DNA of 64,000 nucleotides from JAWWPG01 sp033850885 (GCA_033850885.1 JAWWPG010000046.1:62001-126000); one strand, 5' to 3'; shown: positions 41,713 through 50,799, numbered from the stretch's first letter. Program-made: numbers and translations. The notes: generated by a model from the sequence alone, not told the origin.

Positions 41713-42558
41713 TCAGAGGACGGCGACCCGTTCTTGAAGAAATGGGTGCTCCTGCTTCAGCCAGGCAGTCGGTGGTACGCCGGCCAGCTCCCGCCACTCC
41801 CGGGTCAGGTGCGCCTGGTCGGCGTACCCGCACCGCAGCGCCACGTCGGCGAGGGCGGCACCCCGGTTGACGACGAGGTCCCTCGCGGTCGCGAACCTGA
41901 CCAGCCGGGCTGCCTGCTTCGGTCCGATGCCGTACTCGCCGGCAAACCGCTGGGTCAGGTGGCGGCGACTCCAGCCGACCTCGTCGGCGAGAGTCGCCAC
42001 GGGCAGCATGCCACGGGTTGCGTGCAGCCGCTGCCAGGCGTGCCGGAGGGTCTTGTCGTCACCGCGACGGTCGTCACTCGCGTTCGCCATGGCGAGCAGC
42101 TCCCGGTCGAGGGCTGCGAAACGTCCGGGCCAGCCGGGAGGCGTCGCCACGGCGTCGTACAGCCGCGGGCCTCGGGAGCCGAGGACGTCGCCGAGACCGA
42201 CGAGCTCATCGTGGAGGGCGGCCGCCGGGACACCGAAGAGGGCTCGGGCTCCGAGGGGCGTCAGGTCGAGCTGGATGCCGTGCATCGTCCCGTCGTGGTA
42301 GATGCCGGCCGGGCTCATGCCGAGCCCGGACGTCATCGACCAGTGGCGCCACCGGCCGGCGTCCGCGAGCGCGCCGACCTCGATCGGCCGGTCGAAAGAC
42401 AGCACCACGGTCAGCGAGGTCGATGGCACTCCGTAGTGCAGTCCCGGTTCGAGTCCGGCGTACCGGTACCCGTGGTAGGTGGTGACCAGCGAGCGAAGTG
42501 CCGGATGCGGCAGTCGAGTCGCCGAGGCAGCGCGGGCCCCGTCGACCGGTTCGCTCAT
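41713..42558 (-). CDS. AraC-family transcriptional regulator
   Basis: A 281-residue regulator. The N-terminal part (LHYGVPSTSLTVVLSFDRPIE) is an effector domain of the DUF6597/AraC-ligand kind; the C-terminal part has two helix-turn-helix units (LADEVGWSRRHLTQRFAGEYGIGPKQAARLVRF and VALRCGYADQAHLTREWRELAGVPP). It is 12 bp upstream of the VOC gene on the same strand, a common arrangement where the regulator controls the downstream enzyme. The inducer is unknown. Confidence 0.92.
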   Translation of the reverse strand: MSEPVDGARAASATRLPHPALRSLVTTYHGYRYAGLEPGLHYGVPSTSLTVVLSFDRPIEVGALADAGRWRHWSMTSGLGMSPAGIYHDGTMHGIQLDLTPLGARALFGVPAAALHDELVGLGDVLGSRGPRLYDAVATPPGWPGRFAALDRELLAMANASDDRRGDDKTLRHAWQRLHATRGMLPVATLADEVGWSRRHLTQRFAGEYGIGPKQAARLVRFATARDLVVNRGAALADVALRCGYADQAHLTREWRELAGVPPTAWLKQEHPFLQERVAVL

Positions 42559-42576
42559 GGGGGCCAGCGTACGGCG

Positions 42577-43554
42577 TCAGCCGAGCCAGTGACGGACGTC
42601 AAGGGTGCACACGATCTCGGTGTCCGCGGCCTCGTCGGGACGGGGAGCAGCTATCCACAGCCCCTCGGTGAACCCGCACTTGCCCAGCACACGAAGAGAT
42701 GCCAGGTTTCGCCGGCTCGGACTGGCCAGGAAGTGCTCGGCATCCGGGTAGTCGCGGTGCAGCACCCCCCGGCAGAACTCCCAGACCATCCGAGTGCCGA
42801 ATCCGCGGGAGACGAGATCAGCCTCGCCGATGGCGTAGTCGAACCCCACCGCGTCCGGGTCCCGCGTCTTGGCGGCGTAGTCCGGCTGGTCACGGACCCG
42901 GTAGTCCTCGATGAAGCCCACCGCGCGGCCGTCCGCCTCGACCACCCACATCCGGATCGGCTCGTCGCCGCGAAGGCGCGGCGTGTAGCGAGCGCGGACA
43001 GCGTCCTCACTGCGACCGCGGGGGTCCCACCACGGGGCGACGTGTGGTGCCGACTGCCAACGGGCGAGGGCGGCGAGATCTGCCGGCGTCATCGGTCGGA
43101 AAGCCGGCTCGATCCGGGGCACCGCGGCGGCTCGTGCCTGTTGCCTCGCGACGAAGACCGGCCGGATCCGGCGAACCGCCTCCTCGGGACCGACCCATGC
43201 GTACCCGTCGTGCTCCGGGTCCACGAGGTCGACGACCGTCTCCGACGGGACGTCGACCGCGAAGCAGGCCCAGTCGCCGCCGAGGTCGACCGCCCACGGA
43301 GCTGGTCCGGCGATCCCCGCCTCCTCGGCCAGCTCCCGCAAGGCGGCCGGGTAGACCGCCTCCCCCGGCTGGCGGCAACCGGCCGGACTGGTCCAAGCCC
43401 AGTCCCCCTCGAAGCCCTCCCCGGGCGTGCTGCGGTGCAGCACGAGAACCTCGGGTTCGCCGGTGGCCCCGGTGCGCCGCACCACGACCGACGACCCGGT
43501 CGGTCGGTCGGTTGCGATCCGGAGACCGTCCCAGGTCCGTTGGACGGGATCCAA
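42577..43554 (-). CDS. Fused Nudix hydrolase-GNAT acetyltransferase
   Basis: A 325-residue two-domain protein. Residues about 20-145 hold a complete Nudix box (Gly59, Glu65, Arg73-Glu74, Glu77-Glu78). Residues about 150-325 are a GNAT domain of the RimJ/AAC(6')-like type (RPMTPADLAALARWQSAPHV, YAIGEADLVSRGFGTRMVWEF, ASPSRRNLASLRVLGKCGF). The fusion implies linked hydrolysis and acetylation, or simply a shared partner. A TTG start two bases after the rny stop is used; a GTG further in is possible. Resistance to aminoglycosides is not implied. Confidence 0.85.
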   Translation of the reverse strand: MDPVQRTWDGLRIATDRPTGSSVVVRRTGATGEPEVLVLHRSTPGEGFEGDWAWTSPAGCRQPGEAVYPAALRELAEEAGIAGPAPWAVDLGGDWACFAVDVPSETVVDLVDPEHDGYAWVGPEEAVRRIRPVFVARQQARAAAVPRIEPAFRPMTPADLAALARWQSAPHVAPWWDPRGRSEDAVRARYTPRLRGDEPIRMWVVEADGRAVGFIEDYRVRDQPDYAAKTRDPDAVGFDYAIGEADLVSRGFGTRMVWEFCRGVLHRDYPDAEHFLASPSRRNLASLRVLGKCGFTEGLWIAAPRPDEAADTEIVCTLDVRHWLG

Positions 43555-43556
43555 CG

Positions 43557-45323
43557 TCAGCGGGCGATCTCGGTGGTCCTGGACTCCCGGATCACCGTGA
43601 CCTTGATCTGTCCGGGGTAGGTGAGCTCGTGCTCGACCTGCTTGACGATGTCGCGGGCAAGCACCTGTGCGCCGATGTCGTCGACGACCTCGGGAAGCAC
43701 CATCACCCGGATCTCGCGCCCCGCCTGCATGGCGTAGACCTTCTCCACGCCATCACACGCCATGGCAATCTCCTCGAGGCGCTCCAGCCGCTTCACATAG
43801 GCCTCCGGGGACTCGCGGCGGGCACCAGGGCGGCCGCCGCTGATCGCGTCCGCCGCCTGCGTCAGGACGGCCTCGATCGTGCGCGGCTCCACCTCGTTGT
43901 GGTGAGCCTCGATAGCGTGCACCACCTCGGCCGACTCGCCGTAGCGATGGGCCAGCTCGGCGCCGACCAGCGCATGGCTGCCCTCTGCCTCGTGGGTGAG
44001 CGCCTTGCCGATGTCATGCAGCAGCGCCGACCGTTTGACCACGGTGGCGTCGATCCCGAGCTCGGCGGCGATTAGGCCGGCGGCGTGTGCCGACTCGACG
44101 AGGTGCTTGAGGACGTTCTGTCCGTACGAGGTGCGGTAGCGGAGCTGGCCGAGGGTGAACACGAGGTGCGGGTGCAGGTCGGTGACACCGACCTCGACTA
44201 GGGCGTCCTCGCCTGCACGCTGGCAGAGCCTGTCGACCTCGGAGAGGCTGCGCTCGTAGACCTCCTCGATCCGGCTCGGGTGGATCCTGCCGTCCGCGAC
44301 CAGCTCTTCCAAGGTGATGCGGCCGACCTCCCGCCGTACCGGGTCGAAACACGACAGCACGACGGCCTCGGGGGTGTCGTCGATGATCAGGTTGACACCC
44401 GTGGTCTGCTCGAACGAGCGGATGTTGCGGCCCTCGCGGCCAATGATGCGCCCCTTCATGTCGTCTCCGGGGAGCCGAACCAACGAGACCACGGACTCCG
44501 CAGTCTGCTCGGATGCGAGCCGCTGGATCGCGGTGGCGAGGACGTCCCGGGCGCGCGACTCGGCTTCGCTGATCGCGATCCGTTCGATGTCGCGAGCGGC
44601 CACCGCCGCCTCCCGTTTCGCGTCACGCTCGATGTCCGCAACCAATGCCGCCCTCGCCTCCTCTGCAGTGAGCTCCGCGAGGCTCTCGAGGATCGCCCGC
44701 CGGTCGGCGGCGATGTCGAGCAGGGCGTTGCGCTCGAGGGTCAGCTCGTCGTCGAGGTGGGCGAGCTCCCCGGCGCGCTCGTCGAGCAGTCGGGCCGCGT
44801 CGTCGAGACGCTCCTCGCGCTGGCTGAGGCGCCGCTCGCGGCGTTCGAGGTCGACATGCTGTTCGTGGAGATCCTGGCGCAGCACACTCACCTCGTCCTC
44901 CCGGTCCCTCAGGGCGGCCAGCGCCTGCTGCACGGCCGCAGCCGCGGCTGCGTTGGCGGGGTCGAGATGGCTCGCGCTCGGAGGCTGAGGAGATGCCGAG
45001 CCAAGTGGGGCGGCCCGGGTTCCCCCCAGACCGGACGCCGTCGAGGATGGCGCCGTCGGGCTCGTCACCTCAACCAGGGCCGCCGGCTGCTCGGAGAGCG
45101 GCGGCTGTGCGGGGTGATGGAGTCCGGAGGACGCCTCGCTGTGCACCGCATCGGTCGCCGTCCTGACGAGGGGCTCGAGGCGTGTCGGCGCCGCCTCCGG
45201 CGTCGTGAGCCGCTCTTGACCCGGCGAGATCCCGTCGCGGTGGCGCCGGGCGCGCGAGATCCCAACGGCGATGGCGCACAGGGCGCCCAGTACGGCGATC
45301 GAGAGCAGTCCCAGCCAGATCAT
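43557..45323 (-). CDS. rny: Ribonuclease Y
   Basis: A 588-residue membrane-anchored endoribonuclease of mRNA decay. A transmembrane helix (about 2-22), a Pro/Ser/Ala-rich linker (about 35-130), a long coiled coil (about 130-275), a KH domain (GRIIGREGRN, 291-300) and an HD domain (RSALLHDIGKALTH, His436-Asp437) are in order. The linker between membrane and coiled coil is an extra about 90 residues compared with the 520-residue Bacillus enzyme. The ATG at 45323 has RBS AAGGGAG eight bases upstream, rejecting a 21-residue longer reading. Confidence 0.95.
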   Translation of the reverse strand: MIWLGLLSIAVLGALCAIAVGISRARRHRDGISPGQERLTTPEAAPTRLEPLVRTATDAVHSEASSGLHHPAQPPLSEQPAALVEVTSPTAPSSTASGLGGTRAAPLGSASPQPPSASHLDPANAAAAAAVQQALAALRDREDEVSVLRQDLHEQHVDLERRERRLSQREERLDDAARLLDERAGELAHLDDELTLERNALLDIAADRRAILESLAELTAEEARAALVADIERDAKREAAVAARDIERIAISEAESRARDVLATAIQRLASEQTAESVVSLVRLPGDDMKGRIIGREGRNIRSFEQTTGVNLIIDDTPEAVVLSCFDPVRREVGRITLEELVADGRIHPSRIEEVYERSLSEVDRLCQRAGEDALVEVGVTDLHPHLVFTLGQLRYRTSYGQNVLKHLVESAHAAGLIAAELGIDATVVKRSALLHDIGKALTHEAEGSHALVGAELAHRYGESAEVVHAIEAHHNEVEPRTIEAVLTQAADAISGGRPGARRESPEAYVKRLERLEEIAMACDGVEKVYAMQAGREIRVMVLPEVVDDIGAQVLARDIVKQVEHELTYPGQIKVTVIRESRTTEIAR

Positions 45324-45791
45324 TCGACGACTCCCTTCGTCGCCACGGTCGGCTCCGACCTTGGCGCGGTTGCTGAAGCGAAGCACACGGGAGACGGCCG
45401 TCCACGAGAAACACTGCCTGACCCCATCCGCGGGGTGCCAAACGAGTCGGCTCGACGACGAGGATGCGTTAACGGCTCATCGCGAGAACGTGCTCGGCGA
45501 AGGTCGCGACCCTCCTCTCTCGCCTGTCGTCGGCCGACGTTCAGCCGGCGAGAATGAGATCCGGGCGGTGCCGGATCGCCGGTTCGATCACAATCTGGTG
45601 TCAATCATGGTGACCTGCAGTCGTGGCGCCGCTTCCGCGGTGTCTTCTGCTTCTCACCGTAGGACGCGCGTTCGGGCAGGTCAAGCACATCGGCACGGGC
45701 GAGGCAGGCGACGCCACGCGGGCGGCCTAGGGCTCGGGAACGGGTGTTGGTCCGGCCAGGCGGCTGCCGACGCACGCGCCGTGAGCCCCTG
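45324..45791. other. Intergenic region upstream of rny
   Basis: 468 bp between recX stop and rny start with no supported gene. The open frames here are Arg/Pro/Gly-rich shadows. A TTGACA hexamer occurs on the minus strand near 45605 without a clear -10 at the right distance. A leader or rny promoter is expected here, but I cannot place it. Confidence 0.5.
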
Positions 45792-46370
45792 CTACCCGAG
45801 GGAGCCGGACGAGTCGACGTCTGCTGGCGTGGCTTGCAGTGACTCCTCCTCGAGCGCCTCCTTGACGACGCGCACCGCCACGCCCGCCGAGTAGCCCCGA
45901 CGGGCCAACAGCCCCACCAGCTGGCGCCACCTGGCCTGGGGGTCGGCGTTGCGCGTAGACCTGAGCTTCTTCTGCAGCAGGGCCATGGCCGCGTCGCTCT
46001 CCGCCTCGTCGTCGATGCCCGTCAGGCTCTCGCGCGCCGTCTCGTCGTCGATGCCCTTGCGGCGCAGCTCCTGGGCCAGGGCGCGACGAGAAAGGCCCCG
46101 AGATGACTGGCGAGACTCGACCCAGGCCCGCGCGAAGCCGGCGTCGTCGATCAGGCCGACCTCGGTGAACCTGTCGAGCACCCGTTCGGCGACGTCGTCA
46201 GGGACGTCGCGCGCGGCCAGCGCGTCGCTGAGCTCGTGGCGCGACCGTGCTCGAGCGGTCAGCTTCGTGAGCACGATCGTCCGAGCGACCGACTCGGGCT
46301 CGGCGAGTGGTCCCCGGTCGACGGCGGCGCCCGTCGGCTCCTCCCGGCCCGACCGGCGGCGAGGGGCCAT
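45792..46370 (-). CDS. recX: Regulatory protein RecX
   Basis: A 192-residue protein made of three-helix repeats (TARARSRHELSDALAARDVP, VGLIDDAGFARAWVESRQ, LSRRALAQELRRKGID). It binds and restrains RecA filaments. Its ATG overlaps the recA stop by one base (TGATG), so translation is coupled. recA-recX is the usual arrangement; because recA carries an intein, the ratio of the two mature proteins depends on splicing. Confidence 0.95.
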   Translation of the reverse strand: MAPRRRSGREEPTGAAVDRGPLAEPESVARTIVLTKLTARARSRHELSDALAARDVPDDVAERVLDRFTEVGLIDDAGFARAWVESRQSSRGLSRRALAQELRRKGIDDETARESLTGIDDEAESDAAMALLQKKLRSTRNADPQARWRQLVGLLARRGYSAGVAVRVVKEALEEESLQATPADVDSSGSLG

Positions 46371-48505
46371 CAGAAGTCAACGTTGGTCGGCTCCGGCGGC
46401 GGCACCTCGTCCTCGACGCTGGCGCCGATCCCGAGCTGCTCGAGGATCCGCTTCTCGAGGTCGTTGGCGAGATCAGGGTTGTCCCGCAGGAAACTGCGCG
46501 CGTTCTCCTTGCCCTGACCCAGCTGATCGCCCTCGTAGGTGTACCAGGCGCCTGCCTTCCGAACCAGCCCGGTGTCCACGCCGACGTCGATGAGCCCGCC
46601 CTCCCGGCTGATCCCCAGGCCATACATGATGTCGAACTCGGCTTGTTTGAACGGTGGGCTCACCTTGTTCTTCACGACCTTGATCCGGGTACGGTTCCCG
46701 ACGAAGTCGGTGCCGTCCTTCAGGCTCTCGATGCGCCGGACGTCAAGCCGGACGGACGCGTAGAACTTCAGCGCTTTGCCGCCCGTAGTCGTCTCGGGGC
46801 TGTTGTGCACCATCACCCCGTCGGCGAAGTAGTTGTGGCTGCCGTCCACCTCGATGTCGAACCGGTGCATGGATCGCGTCTGCGGCTTCACATGGATGTC
46901 GAGGATCCTGGCCGGGACCGGGCGCATGACCGGATCCACCAGCTCGGGGCGGACATCGAACCTGCCGTGAAAGGCCGGCAGCAGCTTGTCCGCCATCGAG
47001 GGGTGGACGTACGGCGCAACGAGCGCCATGAACTTCGTGGACGCCGCCGTCGTGAACGTGAGCACGGCCTCCTGCATCGACCCGGACAGACGCAGCCGGG
47101 CCTCGATTCCATGAGTGTCGCGCAGGTAGTCGCGGAGCCGGACCCGTGAACCTTCGCCCAGTGCTTCGACGCAGAACTCGATCCGTCCGCTGCCATCCTG
47201 CGTGCGCCGATGGGCACCATTGGATCGGAGGGTGAGGTTCCCGTCGTCCATGTACCAGATTGCCAGGGCCAGCGGCGTCAGCGCCTTGAGATACTCCTCG
47301 GTGATGGTCCGTTTGCCGTCCCCCAGATAGATCGCTCGCTGCAGCTCCCGGAGCTCGGGCAGCGGCGCGAAGTCGGCAAAGACCGCCCCCTTGGCGTCGT
47401 CGCGTCGGCTGCACCCGATGTTGGCGAGCATCGAGACCAACCAGTCCAGGTAGTCGACCTGCTTGGCATCGTGGCCCAGCCGGAGCGCAACGCCGTGGCG
47501 ACCATGCCGATGCGGCGAGAGGTCCCCGTCTCCCAGCAGGGAACCGAGAACCACTTGCCATTGCTGAGCGCTGAGCCGGTGCTTCTCGGCGGCCAGCACG
47601 CGGTCGCCGACGACCAGCTCGCCGGCCGCACGCCAGCCACCCGGTGTGCGCACGAGGTGGTTCTCGGTGACAGCGAACTGAGACCGGCCGTTGCCGGCCG
47701 AGCTTTCGACGGTGAACTGCAGGAAGTGGTCCGTGACGCCGTTGTCGAACCAGTTCACCACCTTCCGGGGCACGATCCGGTCCTGCGCGGGGTCGTAGGA
47801 CATGACCTCGACCGGCAGCCTCCGGTTGACGATCGCCCCGATCTTCTTCGTCGTGCCGTCCGACAGCGTGACCCTCGTGTCTGCCGAACAGCACCCGAAC
47901 ATCACGCCGATCTTCTCGCGGAGCTGGTTGATGAAGATCGCGGTCGTGCCGGAGGTCGAGATCGCCGCCGTCAGCTTGCGGAGCGCCTGGCTCATCAGCC
48001 TGGCCTGCAGCCCGACGTGGGAGTCGCCCATCTCACCCTCGATCTCGGCCCGTGGGACCAGGGCGGCGACCGAGTCGATGACGATCACGTCGAGGGCGTT
48101 GGACCGGATCAGCATGTCGGCGATCTCCAGCGCCTGCTCGCCGCTGTCCGGCTGGGAGACGAGCAGAGCGTCGGTGTCGACGCCCAGCTTCTGCGCATAC
48201 TCCGGGTCGAGGGCGTGCTCGGCGTCGATGAACGCGGCGATCCCGCCGGCCCGCTGCGCGTTGGCCACGGCGTGCAGCGCCACGGTCGTCTTGCCGGACG
48301 ACTCCGGCCCGTAGATCTCGACGACCCGCCCGCGGGGCAGACCGCCGATGCCGAGGGCGATGTCGAGGGCGATCGACCCGGTGGGGATCACCTCGATCGG
48401 CACCCGGGGCTGGTCGCCCAGCCGCATCACGGAGCCCTTGCCGTGGTGGCGCTCGATCTGCGCCAGCGCGTTGTCCAGAGCCTTCAAGCGGTCTACGTCA
48501 GCCAT
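46370..48505 (-). CDS. recA: Recombinase RecA precursor with an in-frame intein
   Basis: A 711-residue precursor. RecA parts are residues 1-204 and 569-711 (347 residues mature): Walker A GPESSGKT (66-73), FIDAEHALDP, then INQLREKIGVMFG before the intein and SPETTTGGKALKFYASVR after it, ending KNKVSPPFKQAEFDIMYG. Residues 205-568 are the intein. The ATG at 48505 has GAGGG nine bases upstream; an ATG three codons earlier is inferior. SOS box at 48660. RecA does strand exchange in repair and activates LexA cleavage; here it must splice first. Confidence 0.98.
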   Translation of the reverse strand: MADVDRLKALDNALAQIERHHGKGSVMRLGDQPRVPIEVIPTGSIALDIALGIGGLPRGRVVEIYGPESSGKTTVALHAVANAQRAGGIAAFIDAEHALDPEYAQKLGVDTDALLVSQPDSGEQALEIADMLIRSNALDVIVIDSVAALVPRAEIEGEMGDSHVGLQARLMSQALRKLTAAISTSGTTAIFINQLREKIGVMFGCCSADTRVTLSDGTTKKIGAIVNRRLPVEVMSYDPAQDRIVPRKVVNWFDNGVTDHFLQFTVESSAGNGRSQFAVTENHLVRTPGGWRAAGELVVGDRVLAAEKHRLSAQQWQVVLGSLLGDGDLSPHRHGRHGVALRLGHDAKQVDYLDWLVSMLANIGCSRRDDAKGAVFADFAPLPELRELQRAIYLGDGKRTITEEYLKALTPLALAIWYMDDGNLTLRSNGAHRRTQDGSGRIEFCVEALGEGSRVRLRDYLRDTHGIEARLRLSGSMQEAVLTFTTAASTKFMALVAPYVHPSMADKLLPAFHGRFDVRPELVDPVMRPVPARILDIHVKPQTRSMHRFDIEVDGSHNYFADGVMVHNSPETTTGGKALKFYASVRLDVRRIESLKDGTDFVGNRTRIKVVKNKVSPPFKQAEFDIMYGLGISREGGLIDVGVDTGLVRKAGAWYTYEGDQLGQGKENARSFLRDNPDLANDLEKRILEQLGIGASVEDEVPPPEPTNVDF
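46802..47893 (-). mobile_element. RecA intein, LAGLIDADG type (364 residues)
   Basis: Begins at Cys1 in G|CCSADTRVTL and ends VMVHN|S, with Cys1, penultimate His363, Asn364 and +1 Ser, the full set for splicing. Block B is TENH (76-79). Two LAGLIDADG-like helices, LGSLLGDGDL (116-125) and LAIWYMDDGNL (210-220), mark a homing endonuclease, each with its acidic residue. The C-terminal block is SMHRFDIEVDGSHNYF. The insertion point after VMFG and before SPETTT is the one I recall for the M. leprae RecA intein, not the M. tuberculosis one in KNK-CSPP. Confidence 0.97.
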
Positions 48506-48659
48506 CTGGGTCATCCCTCTGTCATCGTCTGGTCAGGCGGGTCGTCCACCCGGGTCGGTGTCAGGAAAGACGCTAGCCAGCCCCGCCGACAAGGTCGTCG
48601 AGCCTGCTCGACCCTGTGGACAGGAAACCGCTCAGCGGCCATCTGTGCACAACCGTAGG

Positions 48660-48675
48660 ACGAACACCTGTTCGA
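48660..48675. promoter_or_regulatory. SOS box of recA
   Basis: ACGAACACCTGTTCGA matches the LexA box CGAAC-4-GTTCG exactly in both arms. It lies about 155 bp upstream of the recA ATG, between recA and the DUF3046 gene. Confidence 0.9.
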
Positions 48676-48692
48676 ACCAATGCGACACGCCG

Positions 48693-48887
48693 TCAGCGGT
48701 CGCGCAACGGAAGCTCGAGCTCCTCCCACACGGCCCGCCACACCCGCTTGGCGTCCCAGCCCTCGGCAAGGGCCTGCAGAACGGTCCGCTGCTCGAGCCC
48801 CGTGACCACGTGCTCGCGCGCCCAGGTCCGGGCGTACGCCGACCCGAGGGCCGCCTCCATCCGCGCCCAGAACTCGGTCTGACGCAC
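48693..48887 (-). CDS. DUF3046 family protein
   Basis: A 64-residue protein: QTEFWARMEAALGSAYARTW, EHVVTGLEQRTVLQALAEG and WDAKRVWRAVWEELELP. This size and sequence pattern are those of DUF3046, usually found immediately before recA in actinobacteria, as here. GTG start with GGGAGG RBS. Function unknown; the conserved place suggests a link to RecA or shared transcription. Confidence 0.9.
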   Translation of the reverse strand: MRQTEFWARMEAALGSAYARTWAREHVVTGLEQRTVLQALAEGWDAKRVWRAVWEELELPLRDR

Positions 48888-49000
48888 CCGTCCTCCCAAC
48901 ACCCCGAACCGCCTCCGGACCGCCCCGGCGGCACCGCGCCACTTTACGTCGCTGCGTCGTGCCTGCCCGACCGGTTCCGCGAGACCGCGCCGGGAGAGCC

Positions 49001-50122
49001 TCAGGCCGGCAGCCGGACCAGGAACCGGCAGCCCGGCGCCTCGTTCGACACCGCGACGCTCCCCCGGTGCGCCTCCACGATCCCCCGCACGATGGCCAGG
49101 CCGAGTCCGGCTCCGGGCGTGGCCGCGCCCGGCTCCGGGGTTCGGGCGTCGCTGCCGCGCCACGCCACGTCGAACACTCTGGCCAGGTCGCCGTCCGGTA
49201 TGCCCCCGCACTGGTCACGCACGGCCACCTCGACGACGTCGCCGGCAAGCCGCCCCGATACCTCCACCGTGCCGTCGAAGGGCGTGTGCCGGATGGCGTT
49301 CATCACCAGGTTCGTCACGACCCGGGAGAGCTCACGCGGGTCGGCGAGGACGTGCGCCCCCTCCTCGACGGATCCCCCCAGCCTGACCCCCCGTGCCCGC
49401 GCGACCGGGCCGGCACCCGCCAGCGCGTCGCTGATCACGTCACCGAGCGAGACCCTCTCGATCGTGAGCTGCAGCGTCCCCGCGTGGATCTGCGAGAGCT
49501 CGAACAGGTCGTCGACCATCCGCGTCATCCGGTCCACCTCGGCTCGCATCTGCATGTGGTAGCGCTCCGGGTCGTCCACCAGTCCGTCCTCGAGCGCCTC
49601 CGTCATCGCCCGGAGCCCCGCCAGCGGCGTACGCAGGTCGTGCGAGACCCATGCGACGAGCTCGCGGCGGGAGGACTCCAGGCGGCGTTCCCGGTCGCGT
49701 GACTCGGCGAGCCGCTCGCTGGTACGCCGAAGCTCGGCAGACACGCTGGCGAGCTCGGCGGGCGCGGACATCGTCGTCTCCGGTCCTGGCCACTCGTCCG
49801 AGAGGCGCCGGGCCGCCTCCTGGAGGGAGCGCGACCACCGTACGGCGGCACCCGCGACCACGAGCGCGAACCCGAGCGACACGACTCCGGCGACACCGCT
49901 GACGAGGAGCACCACGCGGAAGTCGTGGTCCGACACGAGCATCGCCCGGGTCGTCGCAACGAGTCCTGCGAGGAAGCCACCCACGCCGACGATGGCGACG
50001 ATGGCGGCGCCCCAGCGAAGGGACCGCCGCCGCAGCGAATAGGCGACCCCGAGCCCGACAACGCCCACGACTGCGGACCATCCCGCCGCGAGGCCCACGA
50101 TCGTCCACTGGTCGGGGGTCAC
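49001..50122 (-). CDS. Two-component sensor histidine kinase
   Basis: A 373-residue kinase with three N-terminal hydrophobic helices (residues about 7-30, 38-60, 68-92), a short linker, DHp domain with phospho-acceptor His161 (WVSHDLRTPLAGL), and an ATPase domain (NLVMNAIRHTP, DQCGGIPDGDL, GAGLGLAIVRG). There is little extracytoplasmic loop, so the signal may be sensed in the membrane. The GTG start overlaps the response-regulator stop as GTGA. Confidence 0.94.
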   Translation of the reverse strand: MTPDQWTIVGLAAGWSAVVGVVGLGVAYSLRRRSLRWGAAIVAIVGVGGFLAGLVATTRAMLVSDHDFRVVLLVSGVAGVVSLGFALVVAGAAVRWSRSLQEAARRLSDEWPGPETTMSAPAELASVSAELRRTSERLAESRDRERRLESSRRELVAWVSHDLRTPLAGLRAMTEALEDGLVDDPERYHMQMRAEVDRMTRMVDDLFELSQIHAGTLQLTIERVSLGDVISDALAGAGPVARARGVRLGGSVEEGAHVLADPRELSRVVTNLVMNAIRHTPFDGTVEVSGRLAGDVVEVAVRDQCGGIPDGDLARVFDVAWRGSDARTPEPGAATPGAGLGLAIVRGIVEAHRGSVAVSNEAPGCRFLVRLPA

Positions 50123-50799
50123 GCCTGCTCCCACCGGTAGCCGACTCCCCATACGGTGGCGAGCCGCACGGGGCGGGTGGGGTCGGACTCCACCTTCTCC
50201 CGAAGCCGGCGCACATGGACGGTCACCGTCGACTGGTCCCCGAAGGACCAACCCCATACCTTGTCGAGAAGCTGCGCACGGGTGAAGGCGATCCCTGCGT
50301 TGGCGAGGAAGAAGCGCAGCAGGTCGAACTCCCGGCTGGTCAGGGCCATCCGATCGCCATGACGGGTCACGATGTGCTGCGCCGCGTCGAGGACGAGGTC
50401 TCCGTCGCGGAGCACCGCCTGGTCCGGATCTTGGCGCTCACCCGACCGGCGCAGCACCGAGTTGACCCGCAGCACCAGCTCACGGGGACTGAACGGCTTG
50501 GCCACATAGTCGTCGGCACCCAGCTCCAGTCCTACGACACGGTCCGCCGCCGCGCCCAACGCGGTGAGCATGACGATCGGGACGTCGCCCTGCCGGCGCA
50601 GCCGCCGGCAGACTTCGAGGCCGTCGATCCCCGGAAGCATCAGGTCGAGCACCACGATGTCCGGTCGCCGACTCCCCACCGCCGCCAGCGCGGCCTCTCC
50701 GTCGCCCGCCTCCCGTACCCGGTGCCCACCCGCGCGCAGGTACGACACGACGACCTCGCGGACCGTGCGGTCGTCGTCGACGACGAGGACGTCAGCCAC
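50119..50799 (-). CDS. OmpR/PhoB-family response regulator
   Basis: A 226-residue regulator: receiver domain with Asp8-Asp10 pocket (VVDDDRTV), phospho-acceptor Asp52 (VVLDLMLPG) and Lys101 (VAKPFSPRE), then a winged-helix domain (LTSREFDLLRFFLANAG, VTVHVRRLREKVE, TVWGVGYRW). GTG start. Paired with the kinase downstream. Targets unknown; the divergent secreted-protein gene at 51114 is a candidate. Confidence 0.95.
   Translation of the reverse strand: MADVLVVDDDRTVREVVVSYLRAGGHRVREAGDGEAALAAVGSRRPDIVVLDLMLPGIDGLEVCRRLRRQGDVPIVMLTALGAAADRVVGLELGADDYVAKPFSPRELVLRVNSVLRRSGERQDPDQAVLRDGDLVLDAAQHIVTRHGDRMALTSREFDLLRFFLANAGIAFTRAQLLDKVWGWSFGDQSTVTVHVRRLREKVESDPTRPVRLATVWGVGYRWEQA

Noticed and set aside
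42577..43554. Aminoglycoside acetyltransferase resistance gene
   Set aside because: The GNAT part is AAC(6')-like only in general pattern, and fusion to a Nudix domain argues against a dedicated resistance enzyme.
41170..43620. 816-residue plus-strand open frame
   Set aside because: It lies antisense to three well-recognised genes (VOC, AraC, Nudix-GNAT) and has no recognisable domain.
46370..48505. recA interrupted by an insertion or frameshift
   Set aside because: The extra 1092 bp are exactly in frame and hold all intein splicing motifs; both recA parts are intact.
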